From Labrys wisconsinensis (GTDB taxonomy: Bacteria > Pseudomonadota > Alphaproteobacteria > Rhizobiales > Labraceae): a stretch of DNA of 64,000 nt. Below the pieces are notes generated by a model. That model was not told the origin of the DNA. It worked only from the letters and a program-made list of their open reading frames with translations, and did not search any database. This document shows positions 1 through 8,202 of the stretch, in pieces (positions within the stretch are counted from its first letter, which is position 1; each line of letters opens with the position of its first letter). The translations under genes were made by a program, and so were the position numbers. The stretch is taken from the NCBI RefSeq assembly GCF_030814995.1, contig NZ_JAUSVX010000013.1, forward strand, positions 124,001 through 188,000, read 5' to 3'.

Positions 1-484
1 CCGTCGCCCGTTGGACGATCTTGTCCTCCAGGGCGGCGACCGCCAGCGGACGCTGCCGGCCATCCGGCTTGGGGATATAGACCCGCCGGCTCGGCAACGC
101 CCGATACGCTCCCCGCTGGACCCGCGCATGCAGGTCGGCGAGCTTGCGCTCGTGATCTGCTGCGTAGTCCTGCCAGGTCATCCCATCCACCCCGGCGGCC
201 GCGCTCTTCTGCAGATCGAAGAACGCCTCCTCGACAAGCTCGATCCCGAGATGGTGGTAGAGCGCGGTGAATCTCTCCTTTTTCCTTTGCCTTGCGGCTT
301 GCCGTATGCGGCCCAGCGCCTGGGACACGCTTGCCCGGTTCTGTGCCCGGCGCGTGCGGTTCCGGCCCGCATTTCCTTCGGTCGCCGCCCTTGGCTCCAC
401 CGGCTCCGCAGCGGGGCGCCCCACCTTGTTCGTCGGCTTCACAGCTACTATGGCGGCGTCTGACTTCCCGCGCCCGTGCATCAT
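1..484 (-). CDS. ltrA: Group II intron reverse transcriptase/maturase, N-terminal part
   Basis: The encoded multifunctional protein splices the intron RNA and copies it into target DNA. Read leftward, the frame opens at ATG 484 (a second ATG follows directly) behind AGGAG. It gives a basic N-terminus and then the typical RT0/RT1 region, with AAGVDGMTW, LHARVQRGAYR, RRVYIPKPDGRQRPL and ALEDKIVQ, all hallmarks of bacterial group II intron RTs. Only about 161 residues are inside the window; the YxDD catalytic region and maturase domain are missing because the sequence ends. The family is certain; intron class and activity cannot be judged. Confidence 0.85.
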   Translation of the reverse strand, partial: MMHGRGKSDAAIVAVKPTNKVGRPAAEPVEPRAATEGNAGRNRTRRAQNRASVSQALGRIRQAARQRKKERFTALYHHLGIELVEEAFFDLQKSAAAGVDGMTWQDYAADHERKLADLHARVQRGAYRALPSRRVYIPKPDGRQRPLAVAALEDKIVQRAT

Positions 485-879
485 CGGCTTCGGCTCCTCA
501 CCTTCCCGATGCGGGCCGCCGCACGCGGAACGCGCGACGGTCAGACGCGGGATATCCCGGTTCCCGGTCAAGGAGCGTCTGCACATGCCAGGGTCTGCGA
601 CCACGCCGGGCCAGACGGGAACTCGCATGTCGTGCCCGTCCATGCTGCCTTCCGCCCTGTCAAAGGCGTCGGCGCCCGGATTTATGCCTTTCGCGGCTCA
701 ATGGCTGGCCTATGCACTCCCCTGCCGACGCTTCGCCATTGTCCTTACGAACAATTGCGCACGGCTCGGGGACGATGTGGATCGCTACTCCTTCATCGCA
801 GTGGACTTCCACCACCTACTCCTTGCCGGTCTCCCGGCGCTCTGACAGTGCATTTTATTGATGCAAAAGGACGAGGCAC
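1..879 (-). mobile_element. Group II intron, 5' part (3' part beyond the left edge)
   Basis: The minus strand holds a group II intron reverse transcriptase whose start codon lies at 484, preceded by several hundred bases of structured non-coding DNA, as expected for ribozyme domains I-III in front of a domain IV ORF. A candidate 5' splice end is the GTGCC at 879-875, about 395 nt before the start codon, but this boundary is a guess from the GUGYG-type consensus. Domain V and the 3' end lie off the window. A GC-rich inverted repeat (897-927) lies just outside the proposed end, recalling introns that insert behind terminators. Confidence 0.6.
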
Positions 880-1129
880 TATCTCGGCGCCGCGCCGGGC
901 CGAAAGGACCGGGCGCCCGCTCGGCCCCGCAACCTGGCCCGCCAGGTTGGAGGTAGCGACTGACCGCGCCATGACCCAGCGTAAGCTAGGGCCGCGGTCG
1001 GAGTCAAATAAGCTTCTTTCCTACCACAGGGTTATACAAGTATTTATCACGCAGCACGTGGCATAGATTCAAGTCCTTGCCCATCGACCAATTCGTATGA
1101 CCGTCCCCCCGCCCTCGCCAACTGCGAAT
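880..1129. other. Gap between intron and immunity gene, with GC-rich hairpin
   Basis: No convincing gene is present. A 6-bp GGGCCG/CGGCCC stem (897-927) encloses the internal palindrome GGGCGCCC. It could be the terminator of the leftward toxin-immunity operon, whose last stop codon is at 1130. The part from 1010 to 1130 is AT-rich like the immunity genes and unlike the chromosome. Confidence 0.35.
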
Positions 1130-1531
1130 TCAATATCCTTTTGACGCCCGACGGCTGGACACCTCGGAAATTCTCACCCTCAGCCGGGTGATCGCTTCTT
1201 CAAGTTTAACCCAGTCTTCGAAAGATTTATTCAAATCGATTTCGATGACTGGATCTATGCCCGCCTTGGCAGCGGGACCTGCATGAAGATGGATAAGGAC
1301 ACACTTGTCCTGCAGAGTGATATCTTCGACAAGATCGTAACCTTCCAATCGGGGGATACTCGTCTCAGTGTGGAGTCCATCCAGGCCTAGTCTGAAGTCT
1401 TGCTCGTCGGGTTCGGGGTCCATATCGATCGTGACGTATGTTTTTGGATCAAACCGATCATCGGCGAATCCGACAACCAGAATGTCATTCTCATCGTATT
1501 CGGCGTGAATGACGTTTGCCAGGAATTTCAT
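1130..1531 (-). CDS. Imm10-like immunity protein
   Basis: A predicted 133-residue acidic cytoplasmic protein that probably neutralises the deaminase toxin encoded upstream. The N-terminus MKFLANVIHAEYDEND, the FADDRFDPKTYVTI strand, the EQDFRLGLDGLHTE segment and the later IEIDLNKSFEDWVKLEEAI helix follow the layout of the Imm10 immunity family as remembered. The start at 1531 was chosen because GAGGAATCAAAG precedes it; a 17-residue longer frame lacks such a site. It is the last gene of a toxin-immunity-immunity series. GC content is well below that of the chromosomal genes, suggesting recent acquisition. The family call is by eye and needs an HMM check. Confidence 0.7.
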   Translation of the reverse strand: MKFLANVIHAEYDENDILVVGFADDRFDPKTYVTIDMDPEPDEQDFRLGLDGLHTETSIPRLEGYDLVEDITLQDKCVLIHLHAGPAAKAGIDPVIEIDLNKSFEDWVKLEEAITRLRVRISEVSSRRASKGY

Positions 1532-1622
1532 CTTTGATTCCTCTTGAGATATTTTCTCTATAGTGCCGATAGAATAGCACATCTCTGCAAGAGATAGCGT
1601 TCATTGGGTTAATAAGTCAAAT

Positions 1623-1877
1623 TTACACTTTATTTTCAGGACAGACACTTCGATTATAATGGTGTATATTTAGTTGTATTTTCCGAATGAGATTGTATAC
1701 ACTCAGGAATTGAGTATTTTTATCCATATGCAACCTATCCATGCTAAGCCTCGAATCTGGCTCATGGGCTACGTCACGAGTGACATAATTGTCGGGATCG
1801 TGAGAGTCATCAATGAACTCAACCGTCAGCCCCTCACCATCATTTTCCACATGGATATAACTCACCGAGAAGCTCAT
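1623..1877 (-). CDS. Truncated Imm10-like immunity paralogue
   Basis: An 84-residue protein resembling the neighbouring Imm10-like gene over its first ~65 residues (FSVSYIHVEND, EFIDDSHDPDNYVT, LSMDRLHMDKN). It stops after NIHHYNRSVCPENKV, lacking the last ~50 residues, including the acidic IEIDL-helix region. No other frame continues the domain downstream. Its ATG overlaps the toxin stop codon (ATGA), so it is translationally coupled to the toxin. It may be a decayed duplicate, a short functional immunity protein, or one for a former toxin tip. Confidence 0.6.
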   Translation of the reverse strand: MSFSVSYIHVENDGEGLTVEFIDDSHDPDNYVTRDVAHEPDSRLSMDRLHMDKNTQFLSVYNLIRKIQLNIHHYNRSVCPENKV

Positions 1878-4444
1878 TTTCTCATCCTCCGACGTGGAGT
1901 GGCCTTCCAGAACCGAGTCTTCCCATCTTGACGCCACTGATAAATGATCGTTGCACCGGTTCTTGTCACGGCAGTATTCATCGCGCCCTTACACCTGCTG
2001 CATGGCGGATTCTGGCCAACGATAGTCATCGTCTCCCCCGGTTGAAGCTCAATTTCTCGCGTTGCACGCGCTTCAGTATGAGAGGCATAGCTACCGTTTG
2101 GATAGCCCAGAGCCTTCTCTTGCGGCGTCATATAGCCACTAACGAAGCGCCGGCGGTTGATAACGTTCCCTGCGGGATCTCGTACGAGTACATTCGCATT
2201 GTGATGGAGAGGGTCGACGCCCCTGGGCTCCGGCTCTGTCCTTTCACTCTGAGGAACCTTCGCGGGCTTAGCCTTCGGAACGGCCGCCTCGCCAGTCCCT
2301 TCAACGATCGTCGGTGTACGCGAGCCTCCGGCTCTTCCACCGCCTCCTCCGCGAAACCTGCCTCCGCCCCCGCCGGCGCCCGCGATTGCTTCCAGGAGCA
2401 GGTTATGGTTCTTGAGGACATTGAACCCTTCGCCGATGCTGGAGGACTGTTGCATCTCGGCATAGACTCGGGCCGCTTCCTCCGCCTGCGACCGCTGCTC
2501 CCCGTCCTGATTGACCCGGACGGCAGGGCCGAGATAGGCGGCTGCGGCCGTGCCCTCCAATCCGGCGTCCAGTGCAATCATCTCCCCGGGGCCGCTTTCG
2601 CCTCGCACCCTGGCGATTGCGGACGCGAACTCCACGGCGCGAGCGGCATCGCCGCGTTCGGCGGCATGTTCGAGTTCGACGATCTGAACAGCGACTGGGA
2701 CGTCGCGATTGGCGGCGCCATCGACAAACTGGCTCGTCAGGCTCCGCTGCCATCCGGGCCCCGCGCGCTTCAGCAAACGAGCGGTGATTGCGGCGGCTGA
2801 ATCGATCTCGGTGGTGTCGAGACCGCGGCTGCGAGCCAAGTCCCGGAGATACTGGATAAGGTCGGTGTCTTCCGTGGCGAAGGCGGCGGTGATCGCATAG
2901 TCGAGCGCGGGTCGGAGAGCGCCTGGGGTGCCGTTGGAGGCTTCGACCAGCCTGCGGATATCGTCCCGCAGGGTCGCCTTCGGAGTGCGGTAGAAGTCGA
3001 AGACGGGTTTGCCGGCGACCTTGGCCGATTCGGGCGTCGGCCAGGGTCGGATGCCATCGGGCTGCGAGTCGGGAGGCTCAGCAGCGGCTGGATCGTCCAG
3101 TTGCGGCGCGGGTGCGGCAGCTGCCTGCGACCCAGCAGTGGCCTTGGGCCCCTCTGGTGCCGGGACAGCATCGGGCGGGAGCGCCGGGGCGGGATCGGCT
3201 GTGGGCGCGCGAATGAGAGAGACCGGCAGCACTTGGGGCCGGCCGTTGCCCGCGAGGTTTGGAAACCCGGGGATGCCTGCTGCGGATACGCCGGCCGGCA
3301 TGCCCGGCAGCGTCAGGGTCGCGGTCGACTGCCAGGATCCCGCCGGCCCGTCCCGCCCTGGACTGGCCGGGGTTGCGGCCCCGGCCTGCGGCGGCGTGAT
3401 CGCTCCCTCCACCGCGCCGGTTGGATCGGCCGCCGCCAGATCCACCGGCCGACGATCCGTGAGTGGGACCTCGGACGGCACACCGCCGGCCGGCCCGGCC
3501 TGGAGGCGAGCGACATAGCGCTCGCCGGCCTTGCGCTGGCCCTCGAAGACCAGCTTCGCCAGCCCGGGGGCGAGGCTTTTGAGGATGCGGTTGGGGGTGA
3601 GGTCGGGGTGGCCCCGGCCGGTGGTGAGGATGGAGAGATAGTCCGGGGCGACCAGGCCCATGACGGCGTCGCGCTCGGCCGCGGCGCGGTCGCGGTCCTC
3701 GCCGTGCCGCTGCACCGCCCCGCTGGCGAACTTGCGCGTCACGGCGTCGGAGGCGTCGGGGTATCGCGCCCGGAACCAGGCGCCGGCATGGCCGTGCCCG
3801 CCGTCGGCCAGAGTGGCGGGATCGATGGCCGTCGGCACGGGTGCTGGCGCTGCATCCGCGGGGCCCCGCGGACTGCCCGCATCGCCCGGGCCGGCCTCGC
3901 CCGGTGCCGGCGGGCGCTGCCAGATCGCCCGGCGGGCCTCGGGATCGGCGAGGATGGCGGCGCCCTTGGCCGCCGCGAGCCTGTCGGGCAGGGCCGCACG
4001 GCGGGCGTCCCAGGCCACCTGCGGCAGGTCCGGGCTGGCGGGCACGGCGGCGGTGAGCTGCTGCTCGGCCGCATCGCGCATCGCCGCGTCGGGATGCTCG
4101 GCGATGGTGCGCAGGAGCTCGGTGTCGAGCCCGTCCTGGCGCTCGACATGGTAGCGCCGCCGCTCGCCCGCCTCGGCCTCGGCAAGCGGGCCGGTGAGCT
4201 CGCTGCCGAGCTCGTCGATGCGCCAGGCCAGGCGCTGGCGCACCTCCGGCGACCAGCGGGCGGCCATGGCTTGCGCCTCGTCCCGGAACTGGCCGAGGAA
4301 GCGGCTGGTGGCGTCGCCGCCGCCGGGCGGCATGGCAGCCTGCGTGGCGCGGGCATAGGCGGCCTGGGTGACGGCGAAGCGCTGGAGATCGGCGCGGGCA
4401 CGCGTCTGCAGCTCCGCCGGCGAGAAGTCGGGGATGCGGGGCAT
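1874..4444 (-). CDS. Polymorphic toxin: virion-like N-terminal region with C-terminal deaminase domain
   Basis: An 856-residue protein with no signal peptide. Residues 1-300 are Ala/Arg-rich and helical, resembling large phage structural or ejection proteins (inferred). Residues ~300-470 are a Pro/Ala-rich linker and ~480-690 a second helical part. A Gly/Arg-rich hinge follows near 700-725, then a ~110-residue tip. The tip carries H789-T-E791 and PP-C815-S-R-C818, the zinc-binding and proton-shuttle signature of the cytidine-deaminase fold. The order HTE..MTIVGQ..PPCSRCKGAM..IYQW resembles the Pput_2613-like toxin deaminases as remembered. Two Imm10-like genes follow directly, the first by ATGA overlap. 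GC content falls sharply towards the tip, the usual sign of toxin-tip exchange. The delivery route is not visible: no VgrG, PAAR, RHS or two-partner domains were seen. Confidence 0.75.
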   Translation of the reverse strand: MPRIPDFSPAELQTRARADLQRFAVTQAAYARATQAAMPPGGGDATSRFLGQFRDEAQAMAARWSPEVRQRLAWRIDELGSELTGPLAEAEAGERRRYHVERQDGLDTELLRTIAEHPDAAMRDAAEQQLTAAVPASPDLPQVAWDARRAALPDRLAAAKGAAILADPEARRAIWQRPPAPGEAGPGDAGSPRGPADAAPAPVPTAIDPATLADGGHGHAGAWFRARYPDASDAVTRKFASGAVQRHGEDRDRAAAERDAVMGLVAPDYLSILTTGRGHPDLTPNRILKSLAPGLAKLVFEGQRKAGERYVARLQAGPAGGVPSEVPLTDRRPVDLAAADPTGAVEGAITPPQAGAATPASPGRDGPAGSWQSTATLTLPGMPAGVSAAGIPGFPNLAGNGRPQVLPVSLIRAPTADPAPALPPDAVPAPEGPKATAGSQAAAAPAPQLDDPAAAEPPDSQPDGIRPWPTPESAKVAGKPVFDFYRTPKATLRDDIRRLVEASNGTPGALRPALDYAITAAFATEDTDLIQYLRDLARSRGLDTTEIDSAAAITARLLKRAGPGWQRSLTSQFVDGAANRDVPVAVQIVELEHAAERGDAARAVEFASAIARVRGESGPGEMIALDAGLEGTAAAAYLGPAVRVNQDGEQRSQAEEAARVYAEMQQSSSIGEGFNVLKNHNLLLEAIAGAGGGGGRFRGGGGGRAGGSRTPTIVEGTGEAAVPKAKPAKVPQSERTEPEPRGVDPLHHNANVLVRDPAGNVINRRRFVSGYMTPQEKALGYPNGSYASHTEARATREIELQPGETMTIVGQNPPCSRCKGAMNTAVTRTGATIIYQWRQDGKTRFWKATPRRRMRK

Positions 4445-4880
4445 GGAGGCTCACGGTGGGAGGGGAGCCCCGGCTGGCAGGCGGGCATGCGCGAGCGCCG
4501 CCGTCGCGCCGCGGGAAGCGGCGAGGCATCGGACGTCAGGACATGCGAAAGCGGCCCCGGGGACGGTCAGTCCCAGGCTGTCTGTCGGCAGCGTCTAACG
4601 AGGGGCCGGAAAGCCGTTCCGGGGCGGATCAGGCGGGCTGCTGGCGCAGCACCGCACCGTCAGATTTTGCCATAGCCACGCCGGAGATCAAGGAGGGGGC
4701 AAATCCGCGGGCAGCCATGCTGCGCCAGACCATCGACTGCCCGCTCCGAGACCAGATGCATCCGGCGCTTGTCAACCTCATCTATTTTTGATGAGCAGAC
4801 TGCCGAAACCCGTCAATTCCATTCCACGGCTGCCGAGCCCATCCTCTCCTCGTCAACGCGAGAGAGATGGAGAGACGACG
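4445..4880. other. Divergent intergenic region with small inverted repeat
   Basis: This lies between the leftward toxin and the rightward SDR gene. No frame here looks coding. CTCATC-N7-GATGAG at 4777-4795 is a short inverted repeat in an AT-rich patch about 85 bases before the SDR start and could be an operator. No clear -35/-10 pair was found. Confidence 0.3.
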
Positions 4881-5834
4881 ATGACCACGGACAAGATCGC
4901 CCTCGTGCTCGGCGCCGGCGGCGGCATCGGCAGCGAGACCGCCGCCGCGCTCGCCCGCCGGGGCTGGCGCATCCGGGCCCTGGCCCGCAATGCAGGCCGC
5001 GCATCCGCGCATCCGGACTGGGACTGGCTGCACGGCGACGCGCTGGACGGGCCGGCGGTCGCCCGTGCCGCGGCCGGCGCTTCGCTGATCGTCCACGCGG
5101 TGAACCCGCCGGGCTATCGCGACTGGGACAGGCTGGTCCTGCCGATGCTGGAGAACACCGTCGCGGCGGCACGGGAGAGCGGGGCGCGCATCCTGCTGCC
5201 CGGCACGGTCTACAATTACGGGCCGGACGCCTTCCCGCTGCTGCGCGAGGAGTCGCCCCAGCACCCGACGACGAGCAAGGGCGCCATCCGCGTCGCCATG
5301 GAGCGGCGGCTGGCCGAGGCGGCGCAGGCGGGCGTGCGCTCGCTGGTGCTGCGCGCCGGCGACTATTTCGGCCCGAGGGCCGGCAGCAGCTGGTTCTCGC
5401 AGGGCCTGGTCCGGCCGGGGCGACCGGTGCGCAGCGTGACCTATCCCGGCAGCCCGGGCGTCGGCCACAGCTGGGCCTATCTGCCCGATGTGGCCGAGAC
5501 CTTCGCCCGCCTGGTGGAGCGCGAGGCCGAGCTCGAGCCCTTCGCCCGCTTCCACTTCGGCGGATATTGGGACGCGGACGGCACCGGCCTGATCGCGGCG
5601 ATCGGCCGGGCGGCGGGGCGGCCCGCGCGCGTCAGGCGGCTGCCCTGGGCGCTGCTGCGCCTCGGCGCGCCGTTCAACCAGACCCTCAGCGGCCTCGTCG
5701 AGATGCGCCCGCTCTGGCAGACCCCGGTGCGCCTCGACAACACCCGCCTCGCCGCCTTCCTCGGCGCCGAGCCGCGCACGCCGCTCGACGAGGCGGTGCG
5801 CGCCACGCTCGCCGGGCTCGGCGCGCTCGGCTGA
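4881..5834 (+). CDS. NAD(P)-dependent epimerase/dehydratase-like atypical SDR
   Basis: A 317-residue cytoplasmic protein with an N-terminal Rossmann nucleotide-binding motif (LGAGGGIG, residues ~9-16) and a short-chain dehydrogenase core. A VYNYGP segment supplies the Tyr of the active site, but the classic YxxxK spacing is not clear, as in atypical SDRs related to NAD-dependent epimerases and NmrA proteins. The start at 4881 is preceded by GGAGAG; the upstream extension is unlikely. The gene lies 74 bases before a ThDP enzyme, so the two may be co-transcribed. The substrate is unknown. Confidence 0.8.
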   Translation: MTTDKIALVLGAGGGIGSETAAALARRGWRIRALARNAGRASAHPDWDWLHGDALDGPAVARAAAGASLIVHAVNPPGYRDWDRLVLPMLENTVAAARESGARILLPGTVYNYGPDAFPLLREESPQHPTTSKGAIRVAMERRLAEAAQAGVRSLVLRAGDYFGPRAGSSWFSQGLVRPGRPVRSVTYPGSPGVGHSWAYLPDVAETFARLVEREAELEPFARFHFGGYWDADGTGLIAAIGRAAGRPARVRRLPWALLRLGAPFNQTLSGLVEMRPLWQTPVRLDNTRLAAFLGAEPRTPLDEAVRATLAGLGALG

Positions 5835-5908
5835 GGCCTGCGGCCTTTCCGGCTTGCGCGGCGGGGCCGCCAGTCCGTATGACGGACCGGAGACGCGGGA
5901 GCCCAGCC

Positions 5909-7582
5909 ATGACCGAACAGAAGCCGAGAACCGGTGGCCGCCTGATCGTCGATGCCCTGCAGGCGCAGGGGGTCGACAGCGTGTTCTGCGTCCCGGGCGA
6001 GAGCTATCTCGCCGTGCTCGACGCCCTGCACGATGCCGCCATCGCCGTCACCGTCTGCCGGCAGGAGGGCGGCGCGGCGATCATGGCCGAGGCGGCGGGC
6101 AAGCTCACCGGCCGGCCCGGCATCGCCATGGTGACGCGCGGCCCGGGCGCCACCAACGCCTCGCACGGCATCCACATCGCTCAGCAGGACTCGACGCCGA
6201 TGATCCTGTTCATCGGCCAGGTCGAGCGCGGCATGCGCGAGCGCGAGGCCTTCCAGGAGGTCGACTACAAGGCCTTCTTCGGTTCGATGACGAAATGGGT
6301 GGTGGAGATCGACCGGGCCGAGCGCATCCCCGAGCTCATCGCCCGCGCCTTCCGCGTCGCCATGCAGGGCCGCCCCGGCCCGGTGGTGATCGCCCTGCCC
6401 GAGGACGTCCTGACGGAGGAGGCTGCGGTCGCCGACGCGGCGCGGGTCGAGCCGGCCGAGACCTGGCCGGGCAATGCCGACATGATGCGGCTGCAGTCGC
6501 TGCTCTGGGCGGCCAGGAGCCCGCTGGTCATCGCCGGCGGCTCGGGCTGGTCGGAGCGGGCGGTGGCGAGCCTGGTGCGCTTTGCCGAACGCTTCGACCT
6601 CCCCGTCGCCACCTCGTTCCGGCGGCAGATGCTGTTCCCGGCCGACCACCCCAACTATGCCGGCGACGTCGGCATCGGCCCCAACCCGAAGCTGGCGGCG
6701 CGGGTGAAGGAGGCGGACCTCCTGGTGCTCGCCGGCGGGCGCATGTCGGAGATGCCGTCCTCCTCCTACACGCTGATCGACATCCCGACGCCGCGCCAGA
6801 CCCTGGTGCACGTCCATGCCGGCGCCGAGGAGCTCGGCCGCGTCTACCAGCCGGCGCTGGCGATCCACGCCGGCCCAAAAGCCTTCGCGGCGGCGCTGGA
6901 GGGCCTGCAGCCGCCGAACGTGATCGCCTGGTCGGAGCGGACCCGGGCGGCCAATGCCGAGTTCCACGCCTGGACCGACGAGCCCAAGGAGATCCCCGGC
7001 GCCTTCCAGTACGGGGCGGCGCTGCGCTGGCTGCGCGAGCGCCTGCCGGAGGACGCGATCATCTGCAACGGCGCCGGCAATTACGCCATCTGGGTGCAGC
7101 GCTACCTGCGCTTCCGCCGCTATGCCACGCAGCTCGCGCCGACCTCGGGCTCGATGGGTTACGGCGTGCCGGCGGCGGTGGCGGCCAAGACGCTGCACCG
7201 CGACCGGATGGTGGTGTGCTTTGCCGGCGACGGCTGCTTCCTGATGAACGGCCAGGAGTTCGCCACTGCCGTGCAGTACGAGCTGCCGATCATCGTCGTC
7301 GTGGTCGACAACGGCATGTACGGCACCATCCGCATGCACCAGGAGCGGCATTTCCCCGGCCGCGTCTCGGCGACCATGCTGAAGAACCCGGACTTCCGCG
7401 CCTATGCCGAGGCTTTCGGCGGCCATGGCGAGCGGGTGGAGACCACGGCCGAGTTCGCGCCGGCCTTCGAACGGGCGCTGGCCTCGGGCAAGCCGGCGAT
7501 CCTGCATTGCCGGATCGACCCGGAGGCGATCACCCCGGCCGCGACGCTGACCTCGATCCGCGAGGCCGCCCTCAAGGGATAG
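5909..7582 (+). CDS. Thiamine diphosphate-dependent enzyme, acetolactate synthase-like
   Basis: A 557-residue protein with the three-domain layout of ThDP decarboxylases and synthases. The N-terminal Pyr domain has the cofactor-activating Glu in CRQEGGAA (E53). A central nucleotide-type domain follows, and the C-terminal PP domain has the Mg-ThDP motif GDG (440-442) running to VVVDN about 27 residues later. Length and domain order match the acetohydroxyacid synthase large-subunit superfamily. No regulatory subunit gene is adjacent, so a role in branched-chain synthesis is doubtful; a specialised 2-oxoacid decarboxylase or synthase is equally possible. The downstream gene begins 5 bases after the stop. 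Confidence 0.85.
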   Translation: MTEQKPRTGGRLIVDALQAQGVDSVFCVPGESYLAVLDALHDAAIAVTVCRQEGGAAIMAEAAGKLTGRPGIAMVTRGPGATNASHGIHIAQQDSTPMILFIGQVERGMREREAFQEVDYKAFFGSMTKWVVEIDRAERIPELIARAFRVAMQGRPGPVVIALPEDVLTEEAAVADAARVEPAETWPGNADMMRLQSLLWAARSPLVIAGGSGWSERAVASLVRFAERFDLPVATSFRRQMLFPADHPNYAGDVGIGPNPKLAARVKEADLLVLAGGRMSEMPSSSYTLIDIPTPRQTLVHVHAGAEELGRVYQPALAIHAGPKAFAAALEGLQPPNVIAWSERTRAANAEFHAWTDEPKEIPGAFQYGAALRWLRERLPEDAIICNGAGNYAIWVQRYLRFRRYATQLAPTSGSMGYGVPAAVAAKTLHRDRMVVCFAGDGCFLMNGQEFATAVQYELPIIVVVVDNGMYGTIRMHQERHFPGRVSATMLKNPDFRAYAEAFGGHGERVETTAEFAPAFERALASGKPAILHCRIDPEAITPAATLTSIREAALKG

Positions 7583-7587
7583 GCGCC

Positions 7588-8199
7588 ATGCCGCTGCAAA
7601 ATCGCGTCGACCCCTTCGGTGCGATCCTCGCCATCCCCGAGCGCGGCGGGATGATGGGCAATCGCGGCGGGCGCATCCACGATGCGACACAGCGCATCGG
7701 CGGACGGCTCTGGACCTCGCGGCGCTGGATCTGCTGCGAGCTCCAATACAAGGGCATGTGGCGGCCGGTGATGGGCGCGGGCTACACGGAGCTGTTCTTC
7801 CTCGACGAGGTGACGGCGCTGGCCGCCGGCCACCGGCCCTGCTTCTTCTGCCGCAGGGCGGAGGCGCTGGCCTTCGCCCGAGCCTTCGCCGAGGCCCGCG
7901 GCGAGCCGGCGCCGATGGGGGCGGACACGATGGACGCGATCCTCCATGCCGAGCGGCTGGACGGCCGGGCCAAGCGCCGGCACCTGCGGGCGGCCGCGGG
8001 CCTGCCGGAGGGTGTGGTGATCGAAGAGGGCGGCGCGGCCCTCGCGAGGGCGGGAGAACGGTGGCTCGCCTGGTCGCCCGGAGGCTGGCATCCGGCCGAG
8101 GCGCCGGCCGGGCCGGAGGTGTCGCTGCTGACGCCGCCGGCGATCGTCGCCGCGATCTTAGCCGGCTATGAACCGCGCTGGCACGCCTCGGCGAGATAA
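7588..8199 (+). CDS. Conserved hypothetical protein
   Basis: A 203-residue protein of a widespread but uncharacterised family, recognised from MPLQNRVDPFG, the MMGNRGGRIHD segment, the RRWICC motif, TELFFLDE and GHRPCFFCRR. Conserved cysteines (WICCEL, CFFC) could bind a metal, but this is not established. It follows the ThDP enzyme by 5 bases and probably shares its transcript. It ends 3 bases from the stop of the convergent Crp-like gene. No function is proposed. Confidence 0.75.
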   Translation: MPLQNRVDPFGAILAIPERGGMMGNRGGRIHDATQRIGGRLWTSRRWICCELQYKGMWRPVMGAGYTELFFLDEVTALAAGHRPCFFCRRAEALAFARAFAEARGEPAPMGADTMDAILHAERLDGRAKRRHLRAAAGLPEGVVIEEGGAALARAGERWLAWSPGGWHPAEAPAGPEVSLLTPPAIVAAILAGYEPRWHASAR

Positions 8200-8202
8200 G
8201 GC

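Noticed and set aside
3101..4675. A 524-residue open frame on the plus strand opposite the toxin gene
   Set aside because: It is the antisense of a high-GC gene, with low-complexity Gly/Arg composition and no recognisable motif.
4456..4791. Small plus-strand frame before the SDR gene
   Set aside because: No ribosome site, no protein-like composition, and it lies in the divergent promoter region.
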